Shown in pieces: positions 40,253-49,134 of a stretch of DNA of 64,000 nucleotides. Numbering within the stretch: position 1 is the stretch's first letter; each line of letters starts with the position of its first letter. Origin of the DNA: SBBG01 sp033717875. Its GTDB lineage: Bacteria > Pseudomonadota > Gammaproteobacteria > Ga0077554 > Ga007554. The translations under genes and the position numbers were made by a program. A model generated the notes under the pieces. That model did not search any database. It saw nothing but the letters and a program-made list of their open reading frames with translations, and was not told where the DNA came from. The stretch covers positions 1 to 64,000 of the forward strand of contig JADDKJ010000003.1 in NCBI GenBank assembly GCA_033717875.1. Reading direction: 5' to 3'.

Positions 40253-41179
40253 ATGCCAATATCAGGCGCGAAAAACAAAAGCACGATCATCGAGGCCAGT
40301 GTGTCCAGGGAAAGCGCCCATTCCACCGCGCCCGGCACATCGCTGCAACTGGTCGAGCGCAATATCGGCGCTATCCTGGTCGACGCCGGCAGGCTCAAGC
40401 TCGACGATGTGGAACGCATTCTGCGTCTGCAAAAAGAGCAGGGCCTCCGTTTCGGCGATGCCGCGCTCAAACTCAAACTGGTTAGCGCCGACGACGTTCA
40501 ATATGCCTTGTCCAGACAGTTCTCCTACTCTTACCTGCGCGTTGGCGAAGGTGGCTTCAGTAACGATCTGATCGCGGCATACAAGCCCTTCAGTCCCCAA
40601 GTCGAAATGCTGCGCGCCTTGCGCAGCCAGTTGATGCTGCGCTGCTTCAACGAAGACCGCAAGGCGCTTGCCATCGTCAGCCCCGGCGCCAAGGAAGGCC
40701 GCAGTTATCTCGCCGCGAATCTGGCGGTGGTTTTTTCGCAGCTCGGTGAGCGCACCCTGCTCATCGATGCCGATCTGCGCGATCCGCGTCAGCATCTCAT
40801 TTTCAATCTTGCGCGCAATACCGGATTGACCTCCATCCTGGCCGGCAGGGCGAATCACGACGCCATCGCGCGCATTCCCCATTTCTCCGATCTTTCCGTG
40901 CTCGCGGCAGGGCCGATTCCGCCCAATCCCCTGGAACTGCTGGGCCGTTCGGAATTTTCCAGGCTGCTGGACGAATTGACTCAGAAATTCGATATCATTC
41001 TGATCGACACCCCGGCGGGTGTATCCTATTCAGACGCCGAGATCGTCGCCGCCCACGCGGGCAACGCACTCATGGTGACGCGCAAGGACCGCACCCCTTT
41101 GGGTCCGGCCAAGGCATTTGTTTCCCAGCTCACCGCTTCGGGCGCGGCGGTGATAGGCGGCGTGCTGAACAAGTATTGA
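40253..41179 (+). CDS. epsG: Tyrosine-kinase-like chain-length regulator EpsG
   Basis: The 308-residue protein is a cytoplasmic bacterial-tyrosine-kinase homologue that works with EpsF. I chose ATG 40253 (GAGAGGAAGAAG upstream). Residues about 30-100 resemble a GspE N-terminal-type domain (LVDAGRLKLDDVERILRLQK). The nucleotide-binding part has a modified Walker A, SPGAKEGRSYLAANLA, with Arg where Lys is usual. Walker A' is LLIDADLRDPRQ and Walker B is IILIDTPAG. There is no Tyr-rich C-terminal tail (it ends GGVLNKY). The GRS form appears common in EpsG proteins, which I recall rather than can prove. Confidence 0.88.
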   Translation: MPISGAKNKSTIIEASVSRESAHSTAPGTSLQLVERNIGAILVDAGRLKLDDVERILRLQKEQGLRFGDAALKLKLVSADDVQYALSRQFSYSYLRVGEGGFSNDLIAAYKPFSPQVEMLRALRSQLMLRCFNEDRKALAIVSPGAKEGRSYLAANLAVVFSQLGERTLLIDADLRDPRQHLIFNLARNTGLTSILAGRANHDAIARIPHFSDLSVLAAGPIPPNPLELLGRSEFSRLLDELTQKFDIILIDTPAGVSYSDAEIVAAHAGNALMVTRKDRTPLGPAKAFVSQLTASGAAVIGGVLNKY

Positions 41180-41213
41180 TTGGCGCCACATTGCGTTAAA
41201 GAAGGATTGCCGC

Positions 41214-42125
41214 ATGAAGAAAACCATCACCAAAGCCGTTTTTCCCGTCGCCGGCATGGGTACCCGCTTCCTGCCCGCCACCAAGGCCAACCCCAAGGAA
41301 ATGCTGCCGATCGTCGACAAACCGCTGATCCAATACGCCGCGGAAGAAGCCATCGCCGCGGGTATCAAGGAGTTGATCTTCGTCACCAGCAGCAACAAGC
41401 GCGCCATCGAAGACCATTTCGACAAGAACTACGAGCTGGAATCCGAGCTGGTCAGGCGCGACAAACAACAGCTTCTCGACATCGTTCGCGACATCCTCCC
41501 CAAAGGCGTGTCGTGCGTCTACGTGCGCCAGCCCGAAGCGCGCGGGCTGGGTCACGCCGTACTGTGTGCTCAGCCGGTGGTCGGCAACGAACCCTTTGCC
41601 GTCATCCTCGCCGACGACCTGATCGACGACAACAACGCAGGCTGTCTTGCGCAGATGGTGCAGCAGTTCGAGCAGCAAGGATGCAGCATTCTTGGCGTGG
41701 AAGAAATCGCCCAGGATGAAACCGACAAATACGGCATCGTCGACGTCACCCCCTGGTGCGACAGGCTTGCCAGAGTCGATGCCATCGTCGAAAAACCCAG
41801 ACCCGACGTTGCCCCGTCCACCCTCGCCGTCGTCGGGCGCTACATACTAAGTCCGCGGATTTTCGATCTTCTGGAAACCCAGACCGTCGGCGCCGGTGGA
41901 GAAATCCAGCTCACCGACGCCATCGCCCGGCTACTGAAGGATTCGCTGGTGCTCGCCTACCGCTTTCAGGGCAAACGTTACGACTGCGGCAGCAAGCTCG
42001 GCTATCTCGAAGCCACGGTGCAATACGCATTGAAACATCCCGAGTTGGGTCAGGAATTCAAAAAATACCTGTGCTCTCTCGAAGGCGATCTCGCGGAACG
42101 GAGTGCGCGCCATCGCGCGGCATGA
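41214..42125 (+). CDS. galU: UTP-glucose-1-phosphate uridylyltransferase
   Basis: GalU makes UDP-glucose, the sugar donor for polysaccharide synthesis. The 303-residue protein has the nucleotidyltransferase motif VFPVAGMGTRFLPATKANPK, followed by EMLPIVDKPLIQYAAEEA. FAVILADDLID, VEKPRPDVAPST and GEIQLTDAIARLL are also conserved. Its place between epsG and the exosortase gene indicates that it supplies this locus. Confidence 0.96.
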   Translation: MKKTITKAVFPVAGMGTRFLPATKANPKEMLPIVDKPLIQYAAEEAIAAGIKELIFVTSSNKRAIEDHFDKNYELESELVRRDKQQLLDIVRDILPKGVSCVYVRQPEARGLGHAVLCAQPVVGNEPFAVILADDLIDDNNAGCLAQMVQQFEQQGCSILGVEEIAQDETDKYGIVDVTPWCDRLARVDAIVEKPRPDVAPSTLAVVGRYILSPRIFDLLETQTVGAGGEIQLTDAIARLLKDSLVLAYRFQGKRYDCGSKLGYLEATVQYALKHPELGQEFKKYLCSLEGDLAERSARHRAA

Positions 42126-42162
42126 CCGGGGAATGTATCAACGAGGCGCTCGCGCAGCAATC

Positions 42163-43083
42163 ATGTCCCGAGTCTCCCCTATAAACCGCATTGACTTGAT
42201 TCCCTGGCGCGCTATCGCGCCGTGGTCGATCTTGCTTGCGGGTCTTTGTGTACTTTATGTGCCAAGTTTCGTCGATCTTTTCGTGGGGCTCTGGAGCACA
42301 GACCGGCATGCCCACGGCCCGATCGTCCTGGCCGTTGCGCTATGGTTTTTCTATTTCAAGGCGCGATTGATCGCACAGAAAGACGTGCCCATCATGCCAG
42401 CGCCGGCCATCGGCTGGCCTGTTTTGATATGCGGGTTGGCGCTGTTCGTTATTGGGCGTTCCCAGTCGTTTCTTGTTTTTGAGATAGGATCCTTAATCCT
42501 CGTGCTGCTCGGCATCGTCCTGATTTTTTTCGGGCGAAAGATAGCAAAGTGTCTCTGGTTCGCCTTTTTCTTCATGCTCTTCATGATCCCGTTACCTGGC
42601 TCCCTGGTCGACGCTATCACCCAGCCGATGAAAATCGTGGTTTCTTATGCGTCCGAGCACGCCCTTTTCTGGTTGGGGTATCCCGTCGCCCGCTCTGGCG
42701 TCGTTATTTCCATCGGCCAATATCAGTTACTGGTGGCGGACGCCTGTGCGGGTCTCAATTCCCTGTTCACGCTGGAGGCGCTCGGTTTGCTCTATATGAA
42801 TGTGATGCGGCACGAGTCGGCTTTCCGTAATGTTTTACTCGCCCTACTGATTGTTCCGATTTCATTTGTCGCGAACATCACCCGAGTGATAGTGCTCAGC
42901 CTCGTCACTTATCACTTTGGCGATGAAGCTGGTCAGGGTTTTCTGCACGGTTTTTCAGGCATGGTGCTGTTCATCACCGCGCTGCTCCTGATTATCGGTG
43001 TCGATTCCCTGCTCAGGGCCGCTTCCATGGCATGGGCAAAAAAGCGCCAGCAGATCGGCGTCAGAGTGGATCAAGAGAAATAG
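42163..43083 (+). CDS. xrtB: Exosortase B (XrtB)
   Basis: Exosortases are multi-pass inner-membrane transpeptidases thought to process PEP-CTERM proteins; type B accompanies methanolan-like loci. The 306-residue product from ATG 42163 has about eight membrane segments. The proposed catalytic residues are visible: Cys in LLVADACAGLNSLFTLEALG, Arg in VPISFVANITRVIVLSLVTY and His in GFLHGFSGMVLF. It is followed 4 bases later by epsI, its usual partner. No PEP-CTERM protein was found in this window. The start is uncertain within about 20 codons. Confidence 0.9.
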   Translation: MSRVSPINRIDLIPWRAIAPWSILLAGLCVLYVPSFVDLFVGLWSTDRHAHGPIVLAVALWFFYFKARLIAQKDVPIMPAPAIGWPVLICGLALFVIGRSQSFLVFEIGSLILVLLGIVLIFFGRKIAKCLWFAFFFMLFMIPLPGSLVDAITQPMKIVVSYASEHALFWLGYPVARSGVVISIGQYQLLVADACAGLNSLFTLEALGLLYMNVMRHESAFRNVLLALLIVPISFVANITRVIVLSLVTYHFGDEAGQGFLHGFSGMVLFITALLLIIGVDSLLRAASMAWAKKRQQIGVRVDQEK

Positions 43084-43087
43084 CAAC

Positions 43088-43798
43088 ATGATCAAGCTGC
43101 CCAGAATGTCGCTGCGTGTCAGTCTCCTGATTTGTGTATTGTCGATTTTCGCTGCCATCGGTGCGGTAGTGGCGACACCACGGCTAACCGAGGTGGAAAA
43201 TCCTCCAAACCTGGAAGAAACGGTTCCGCGCCAATTCGGCGACTGGAAAGAAAGACCGAGCCCGTATGCGCAGGTGAGCCTTGCGACTGGAAATGAAGAA
43301 AACCTCGATCGGCCGTATGACCAGACCGTGATGCGCACCTATGTGAACAGTAAAGGGCAGATGGTGATGCTTGCGCTCGCATGGGGACGCAAGCAACGGC
43401 AGGAAGTCAAGGTGCACAGACCTGATCTATGCTATGTCGCCCAAGGCTACGATGTGCAAAGTCTCAAGACCGTCACTTTCGCCAATATCATGGGTGCCAG
43501 TGGTCCGGTCACCGGCAAACGCATGGTGGCGACCAGCCGCCGCGGTGGCGAGGTCGTCAGCTATTGGATGCGCATTGGCAGTCTTTACAGCGAGGACGCC
43601 GTTAACACCCGTCTTCACATCCTCAAAGAAGGCCTTGCTGGTCGGATTCCTGACGGTATTCTTGTACGCGCATCGCAAATTATTTCCGAAGGAGCAACGC
43701 CCGCCGAGATAGAACTGGTTCACCAAAGGCAGGAACTCTTTCTGGCAGAGCTTGTTCAGGCGACACCCCGGAGTTCGCGCAGCTTGCTGGCGAGGTAA
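43088..43798 (+). CDS. epsI: Exosortase-associated protein EpsI
   Basis: The 236-residue protein has one N-terminal membrane anchor (LRVSLLICVLSIFAAIGAVV) and a periplasmic domain. The family core includes VPRQFGDWKE, TYVNSKGQMVMLALAWG and VHRPDLCYVAQGYDV, with a conserved Cys. EpsI is found with exosortases as a separate protein or a C-terminal fusion. Its biochemical role is unknown. It lies directly downstream of xrtB. Confidence 0.9.
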   Translation: MIKLPRMSLRVSLLICVLSIFAAIGAVVATPRLTEVENPPNLEETVPRQFGDWKERPSPYAQVSLATGNEENLDRPYDQTVMRTYVNSKGQMVMLALAWGRKQRQEVKVHRPDLCYVAQGYDVQSLKTVTFANIMGASGPVTGKRMVATSRRGGEVVSYWMRIGSLYSEDAVNTRLHILKEGLAGRIPDGILVRASQIISEGATPAEIELVHQRQELFLAELVQATPRSSRSLLAR

Positions 43799-43898
43799 TC
43801 ATGTGAATTACGTCATTGCCAGTACCACCCGGCTGTACTTCAGAATCGGAACGCCGGCCAAATACAGCGAAAGCCTCTCCACGAAGGTGGGTTTTCTC

Positions 43899-45125
43899 AT
43901 GCGCGTGGCATCTCGACTTGCGGTCTTCTGGTTAGCGGTGATTTTTCCGTGGGTTTTTCATGGCGGTATAGCGGTGGCTGCGGAGAAGCCTTTTGTGGTA
44001 GGGCTTGCCGGCTCGATCAATGACAGCCCCGCCGCTATTGCCGCCGCGAAGTGGGCTGGCGCGCGTTCCGTCAGGTTGGATGCGCCGTGGGCACAGATCG
44101 AGCGTGCCCCGAATAAATACGCCATACCACCATGGCTCGATGCGATGCTCGATGCGATGGAGCGCAACGGGATTGAGCCCTTGCTTATCCTTGATTATGG
44201 CAACCCCATCTATAATGTCGCAAAGCCGACCCGCCCGGATGAAATCGCTGCTTTCTCACGCTATGCGGAGTGGCTGGTTGGACGTTTGCGAGGTCGGGTC
44301 AAAATGTACCAGCTATGGAACGAGTGGAATGCCGACACTGGCCGGACTCCTCGCGGCACTGCGGATGATTACGTTCAGCTTGCCCGTTATGTATATCCAC
44401 GCCTCAAGAGCATCGCACCAGAAATTACCATCCTTGGGGGCAGTATATCTAATACGGGACTTCGAGACGGTTGGATAGATCGCTATTTTGCGTTAGGTGG
44501 ACACACGTATGCGGATGGTATAGGAATTCATCCCTACCCTTGGTACCAACGTGGCGACTTTACCCCGGAAGATGTGCTGAGGTTGGTCGACAGTATAGCC
44601 GCGAAAGGTCGTAATGCCAATGCGGGGCGGGACATCGCTATATATATCACTGAAACAGGCTGGTCCACTCAGAAAGGTAAGTTTGGGACAGATCCTGAAA
44701 TGGTAGCCGCATACATTGTTAGATTTTACTTGCTTGCATCGGCGCGCAAATTCGTGAAGGGTATTTGGTGGTATTGCATCCGTAATCAGGGTTCAGAGAC
44801 CGAGTACACGGAACACAATTTTGGAATTTTTGATCAAAAACTTGTGCCGAAGCCAGCAGCGAATGGGCTTCGGGAGGTAAGTAAGTTATTGCCAGCTTCT
44901 GGCGACAGACCAGAGCAATTACGATGGTCACAAGGTTTTGCCGTCCGGCTTTCACCAGAAACAGGGGGGGCAAAGAGAATAGTTGCTTGGCAAGATAATA
45001 ATAAATTGTTTAGCCTGAATGGCCGACGTACCACCCTATATGATGGAATACCGCTAATAGCGAGCATTTCAAATCAGAAAGCTGGATTTCCTATCCTTTT
45101 GGATGCTTTGCCGGAGGATAGATGA
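43899..45125 (+). CDS. Exported glycoside hydrolase, GH39-like
   Basis: The 408-residue protein begins with a signal peptide (MRVASRLAVFWLAVIFPWVF) if ATG 43899 is used, which has AAGGTGGG upstream; a GTG at 43803 would add 32 residues. The TIM-barrel active-site acids are visible in YQLWNEWNADTG (acid/base Glu) and IAIYITETGWST (nucleophile Glu). The domain resembles GH39/GH5-type clan A enzymes such as PslG, which trims the Psl polysaccharide in Pseudomonas. It probably cuts or edits the locus' own polymer in the periplasm. Its stop overlaps the next gene by 4 bases. Confidence 0.82.
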   Translation: MRVASRLAVFWLAVIFPWVFHGGIAVAAEKPFVVGLAGSINDSPAAIAAAKWAGARSVRLDAPWAQIERAPNKYAIPPWLDAMLDAMERNGIEPLLILDYGNPIYNVAKPTRPDEIAAFSRYAEWLVGRLRGRVKMYQLWNEWNADTGRTPRGTADDYVQLARYVYPRLKSIAPEITILGGSISNTGLRDGWIDRYFALGGHTYADGIGIHPYPWYQRGDFTPEDVLRLVDSIAAKGRNANAGRDIAIYITETGWSTQKGKFGTDPEMVAAYIVRFYLLASARKFVKGIWWYCIRNQGSETEYTEHNFGIFDQKLVPKPAANGLREVSKLLPASGDRPEQLRWSQGFAVRLSPETGGAKRIVAWQDNNKLFSLNGRRTTLYDGIPLIASISNQKAGFPILLDALPEDR

Positions 45126-46495
45126 TCGAAACTTTCTATTGGATTCTGATGCTCTTCGGTGCATTAGTGATGGCGATGGTAGTTGTCGGTGCTCTTTTTA
45201 TTCCTCCACGTTTCTGGGCTGCACTGAGTGGGGTCACGTCAACGCTTCAGATTCATACTGTGTCAGTTATTGGAGTCTACCCTTCCGTCTCTCTTCTAGG
45301 GGCTATAGGCACAGCAAGGGCATCGACCATGCTGGGTGGTTTGGCTCCCTATCTATGGGCACACGCATTTTTGGTGCTCATTCTGGCAAGGATCGTTAGC
45401 ATTGCTTGGTCACCTGAGCCAATCTTAGGGTTTAGACACCTTATTTACGAAGTGCCAGTGGTTCTTGTTTGCGCAGCTATCGCTTCTGCGGTTGCCAGTG
45501 GTTCGAAACTGCCAAAAAGGGTCATATTCGTCACACTGATGCTGGCTTCTATCAACGCGATTCTGGTGATATTGTTCAGGTTCAGTCCTGAGATAGAATT
45601 CTCATTTTTGCGCTCCGCCATGGCCAGTTTTTTTATTTCCGGGAATGTGCTGGAAGTTCTTTATACGTCTGGAGTCAACAATGTGATTGATCCGACTAAG
45701 GCGGGTGGTTTTTTCGTTAATGGAAATATATCAGCAGTCTTTCTTGGTGTTTCTGCTGTGAGTTCTTGGTATTTTGGTAAGGGGTTTGGTTCAAGAGCCT
45801 TGAAGTGGAATGCAATGTTGTGCTGGCTTGCTGTTTTCTTTACAGGATCGAAAGCGGGAATTATAGCTGCGCTTTTTGTGCCTGCCACCATTATTGCGAT
45901 AGATTGGTTCTTTGAAGGGCGAATGGTGTTGTGGAAGCTTGTTTTAGCGATATTCGCTGGGGTAGGCGGAGTTATAGCGTTGTTTTTTGTATACGATATG
46001 TTGGTGGAAAGTAATTTTTATCACGCGTCTAATGAAACATTCAGTACACGAGCGATTATCTGGTCATTTGCTGCAAAATCATTTTTGAATAGTCCATTTC
46101 TTGGTCTGGGTTTTGGCGGTTGGGAAAAGGCTTTTTCCGGCTATGCGTTTACACAAGGGTTTCGAACGGCGTTGCCTCCTCACAACGCTGTCCTTATCTT
46201 ATGGAGTCAAAGCGGCTTGCTTGCGGCTTTGGCGGGGATAGTCTTTGCTCTTGGTTTGCTAGGTTGGTCAGCGCGAATCATTATCAAAGGAACTGACAGA
46301 GAGCGTTTATTCGCAAAGGGCGTGTTTGGTGCTTTGCTTTGGATCTTCTTTCAGGCCCAAGGAGAGAATCTTGGTTTTATCGGTGAACCGCATATAACAC
46401 CCCTAATTGGAATTTTAGTCGGATATTTGTTGGGGTTTACTCGCCCATTTGATTGGGTCAAAGGATCTAAGTTAGGGAAAGGGCCTGTTTCATGA
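45122..46495 (+). CDS. O-antigen ligase/polymerase-like membrane protein (Wzy-like)
   Basis: The 457-residue protein has 10-12 hydrophobic segments and the Wzy_C-type region (FAAKSFLNSPFLGLGFGGWE then PPHNAVLILWSQSGLLAALA). Such proteins polymerise repeat units in the periplasm or ligate chains. Position in the locus points to polymerase. The gene is clearly more AT-rich than its neighbours, which is common for polysaccharide polymerases and suggests separate ancestry. It overlaps the genes on both sides by 4 bases. Confidence 0.85.
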   Translation: MIETFYWILMLFGALVMAMVVVGALFIPPRFWAALSGVTSTLQIHTVSVIGVYPSVSLLGAIGTARASTMLGGLAPYLWAHAFLVLILARIVSIAWSPEPILGFRHLIYEVPVVLVCAAIASAVASGSKLPKRVIFVTLMLASINAILVILFRFSPEIEFSFLRSAMASFFISGNVLEVLYTSGVNNVIDPTKAGGFFVNGNISAVFLGVSAVSSWYFGKGFGSRALKWNAMLCWLAVFFTGSKAGIIAALFVPATIIAIDWFFEGRMVLWKLVLAIFAGVGGVIALFFVYDMLVESNFYHASNETFSTRAIIWSFAAKSFLNSPFLGLGFGGWEKAFSGYAFTQGFRTALPPHNAVLILWSQSGLLAALAGIVFALGLLGWSARIIIKGTDRERLFAKGVFGALLWIFFQAQGENLGFIGEPHITPLIGILVGYLLGFTRPFDWVKGSKLGKGPVS

Positions 46496-47610
46496 AGGTT
46501 GGTATTTTTAGGCTTCAACTCTTTAAAGCTTCCGAAACTTTCATCGCTGCTCAAGCCAGGCATCTTCCTTCAATGAACCCAATTCTTGTTGGTAGACGGT
46601 TGTTTGGTTCGCCTGCGAAGGATGTACGGTTCTGTGTTCCTGACCACATGGGTTACGTTGATTTAGCGAAATTTTATGCTACGGGTTCGCCCACGTGCTT
46701 TATGCGCGCACTAAGCATGGAAAAAATCGCGCTCGTACATGCCCATTTCAGCGTCGATGGCTTGTATGCGCTTCCGCTCGCTCGCCGCTTGAAAGTACCC
46801 TTAGTTACAACGCTTCACGGCTTTGATGTGACGACGAAGCGTACTGATTTTCTACGTTCCGGTCGGCCTGCGCTGGTTCGATATGCCTTGTTACAGGACG
46901 ACTTGAAGCAAGAAGGAAATTTATTCATTTGCGTCTCCGAATTTATCCGGAGAAAAGCGATAGAAGTCGGCTTCCCGGAAGATCGCCTAGTCACACATTA
47001 TATCGGAATTGACCCGGAACAATTCTCGGAAAACGCGCATGCCGATGCGAGCTCGCTGGTGGTGCTGCACGTCGCACGCCTCGTTGAAACGAAAGGTACA
47101 GCCTATCTTATCGATGCCTTCAAGCGGATTGCGGAAAAACATGCGCGAGCAACCTTGGTTATAGTCGGCGAGGGACCGTTGCGCACTTCGCTGGAAGATC
47201 AGGCAATGCGGCTTGGGTTGGCAGGGCGCATCCGCTTCCTGGGCGCGCAATCGCACGCGGAAGTGAGGAGATTGATGGCCGAAGCCAGCGTATTTGCTTT
47301 GCCCAGTGTGACCGCAACGAACGGTGGTCAGGAGGGTCTCGGCCTGGTGTTGCTGGAGGCGGCGGCGAGCGGGGTGCCGGTTGTCGGTACGCGGCATGGG
47401 GGAATCCCGGAAGCGATGCTGAATGAGAGGAATGGTTTCCTGGTGAAAGAGCGCGATATAGAAGAACTCGCGGCGGCGCTTGATCAGTTGCTTATGGATC
47501 CCGGTTTGCGGCGGCGCTTTGGGGCAGAGGGCATCGCTTTGGTGCATGAGCGGTTTGATATCCGCAAGCAATCTCATTTGCTTGAAAACCATTACCGGAG
47601 TGTATTGTGA
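46492..47610 (+). CDS. Glycosyltransferase, GT4 family
   Basis: The 372-residue GT-B enzyme has an N-terminal acceptor domain (LVHAHFSVDGLYALPLARRL, LVTTLHGFDVTT). The C-terminal donor domain has LHVARLVETKGTAYLIDAFK, IVGEGPLRTSLEDQA and the EX7E motif in QEGLGLVLLEAAASGVPVVG. It would add one sugar from a nucleotide donor to the lipid-linked repeat unit on the cytoplasmic face. The sugar is not predictable from sequence. The gene overlaps the Wzy-like gene by 4 bases. Confidence 0.9.
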   Translation: MKVGIFRLQLFKASETFIAAQARHLPSMNPILVGRRLFGSPAKDVRFCVPDHMGYVDLAKFYATGSPTCFMRALSMEKIALVHAHFSVDGLYALPLARRLKVPLVTTLHGFDVTTKRTDFLRSGRPALVRYALLQDDLKQEGNLFICVSEFIRRKAIEVGFPEDRLVTHYIGIDPEQFSENAHADASSLVVLHVARLVETKGTAYLIDAFKRIAEKHARATLVIVGEGPLRTSLEDQAMRLGLAGRIRFLGAQSHAEVRRLMAEASVFALPSVTATNGGQEGLGLVLLEAAASGVPVVGTRHGGIPEAMLNERNGFLVKERDIEELAAALDQLLMDPGLRRRFGAEGIALVHERFDIRKQSHLLENHYRSVL

Positions 47611-47647
47611 CCGTCTCCGGCGTTGATGCTGGCGGAATTTATTGATC

Positions 47648-49123
47648 ATGCTGTCGCTCGTTCGCATTCTGATGCTGGGGGGCATCGTTGGCAAGGTTAT
47701 CGGTGTTCTTCGTGAACTCGTGTTTGCGTGGTTGTATGGCACCGGCGCGGTCTCGGCCGCTTATCGTATGGCTCAAGCCGCTTTTTTGATGCCGCTCCAC
47801 GGTTTTGTCTCGGAAACAGTAAACAGTGCGTTCACTCCAGCCTTTGCCAATCATCGGGGGAGCAATCCTGAAAGGGCTCAGGCGCTTTTTTCGGGGCTCC
47901 ACGCGATATTGCTTTGTATTTCCGTAGTTGTGGCGGTGCTCATCATGGTGTTCGCACCTTGGTGGATCAAACTCTTGGCGCCTGGCTTTGACCCGCGAAC
48001 CGCCGAATTGTCGATTCTGATGTTGAGGGTGATGGCTGTGGCGATGCCGGCGTATGTGCTCTCAGGGCTCTATGCGGCAACTCGAATGGCGCAAGGTTAC
48101 GGTGCGATGTCGGCCTGGCGTGCGACGGCGCAGAGTATCGGACTCCTTGCTGGTTCGATTATCGCCTGGGTATTGGATGTGCCTGTCCTGATCGCCGTTG
48201 GATTTCTCGGAGCGTATATCGTCATGCTGGTGTGGGGCACCCTATCCATTCGGCGAAGCGGATTGACACTGTTCCCCGCTATCGGGGAATGGCGAGCGTG
48301 CCTTGATCCTTTGCATGGGGTATGGCGCATTTTCAAGATTCTTGTCTGGGTGCCTATCGTCTTGTTGCTCTACTCCATCATTGAGCGGCGTGTCGCTTCC
48401 GTTGTCAGCCCGGATGCCGTGGCGGCACTGGATTATTCCCGATTCGTTACAGACACAATGGTGATCCTGATCGCCAGTCCTTTCGCCATGGCTGGTTTGT
48501 CGGCCATGGTGACAATGGGTGTGGAGGATTATCGTAGAACGGCTATAAAATCAATGCGGATCATGCTGTTGATAGGCATGCCGATGAGCGCGCTATTTTT
48601 CGTGCATGCGGAAGCGATTATTCGAATCCTTTTCGCGCGAGGCGCTTTCGATGAAGATTCGGTTCAAGTGACGAGCGCGATTTTTGGTCCTATGTCCCTG
48701 GGGATTTGGGGTACTCTGGTGGGGTATGCGGGCGCCAGATTCCTCTCCGCCCGGGGACAAAATTCGCAAGTTCTTAAGATTACGGTAATTGGCGTTATCG
48801 GCGGCCTTTTGGTGAACCTCTTTGGTGTTCAGTTGTTTGGCGTAAGCGTCCTTGGTGTCGCGGCGCTGGTCAACGGAATGATTATTGGCGGGCTGGGTAT
48901 ATGGGCAACCGGCGTCTGGGCCGGCGTCCGAAAGGATTGTCTGCTTTTTGGCGCGGCTTCCGGAATTTATATTTTTTTATGGTTCCAGTCTGGTTTGAAT
49001 GATCATGCCGGATTGCTTATGACCACCGTCGTGGCCACGGTGTTCTGGAGCCTGGTGCTGTTATTTCCGCGGAACAGGGAACTGGTCTCCAATATAATTG
49101 TTCTTCTGCGTAAGAAGATATAA
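47648..49123 (+). CDS. MurJ/MviN-like flippase
   Basis: The 491-residue protein has about 14 hydrophobic segments. Features of the MviN/MurJ branch of the MOP superfamily are visible: RILMLGGIVGKVIGVLRELV near the N-terminus and SETVNSAFTPAFANHRGSNP near residue 50. It is likely to move the lipid-linked repeat unit across the inner membrane in place of a Wzx protein, because it lies among glycosyltransferases. The housekeeping MurJ would be elsewhere. ATG 47648 is chosen; TTG at 47642 is possible. Confidence 0.82.
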   Translation: MLSLVRILMLGGIVGKVIGVLRELVFAWLYGTGAVSAAYRMAQAAFLMPLHGFVSETVNSAFTPAFANHRGSNPERAQALFSGLHAILLCISVVVAVLIMVFAPWWIKLLAPGFDPRTAELSILMLRVMAVAMPAYVLSGLYAATRMAQGYGAMSAWRATAQSIGLLAGSIIAWVLDVPVLIAVGFLGAYIVMLVWGTLSIRRSGLTLFPAIGEWRACLDPLHGVWRIFKILVWVPIVLLLYSIIERRVASVVSPDAVAALDYSRFVTDTMVILIASPFAMAGLSAMVTMGVEDYRRTAIKSMRIMLLIGMPMSALFFVHAEAIIRILFARGAFDEDSVQVTSAIFGPMSLGIWGTLVGYAGARFLSARGQNSQVLKITVIGVIGGLLVNLFGVQLFGVSVLGVAALVNGMIIGGLGIWATGVWAGVRKDCLLFGAASGIYIFLWFQSGLNDHAGLLMTTVVATVFWSLVLLFPRNRELVSNIIVLLRKKI

Positions 49124-49134
49124 GTAAAGAATCA

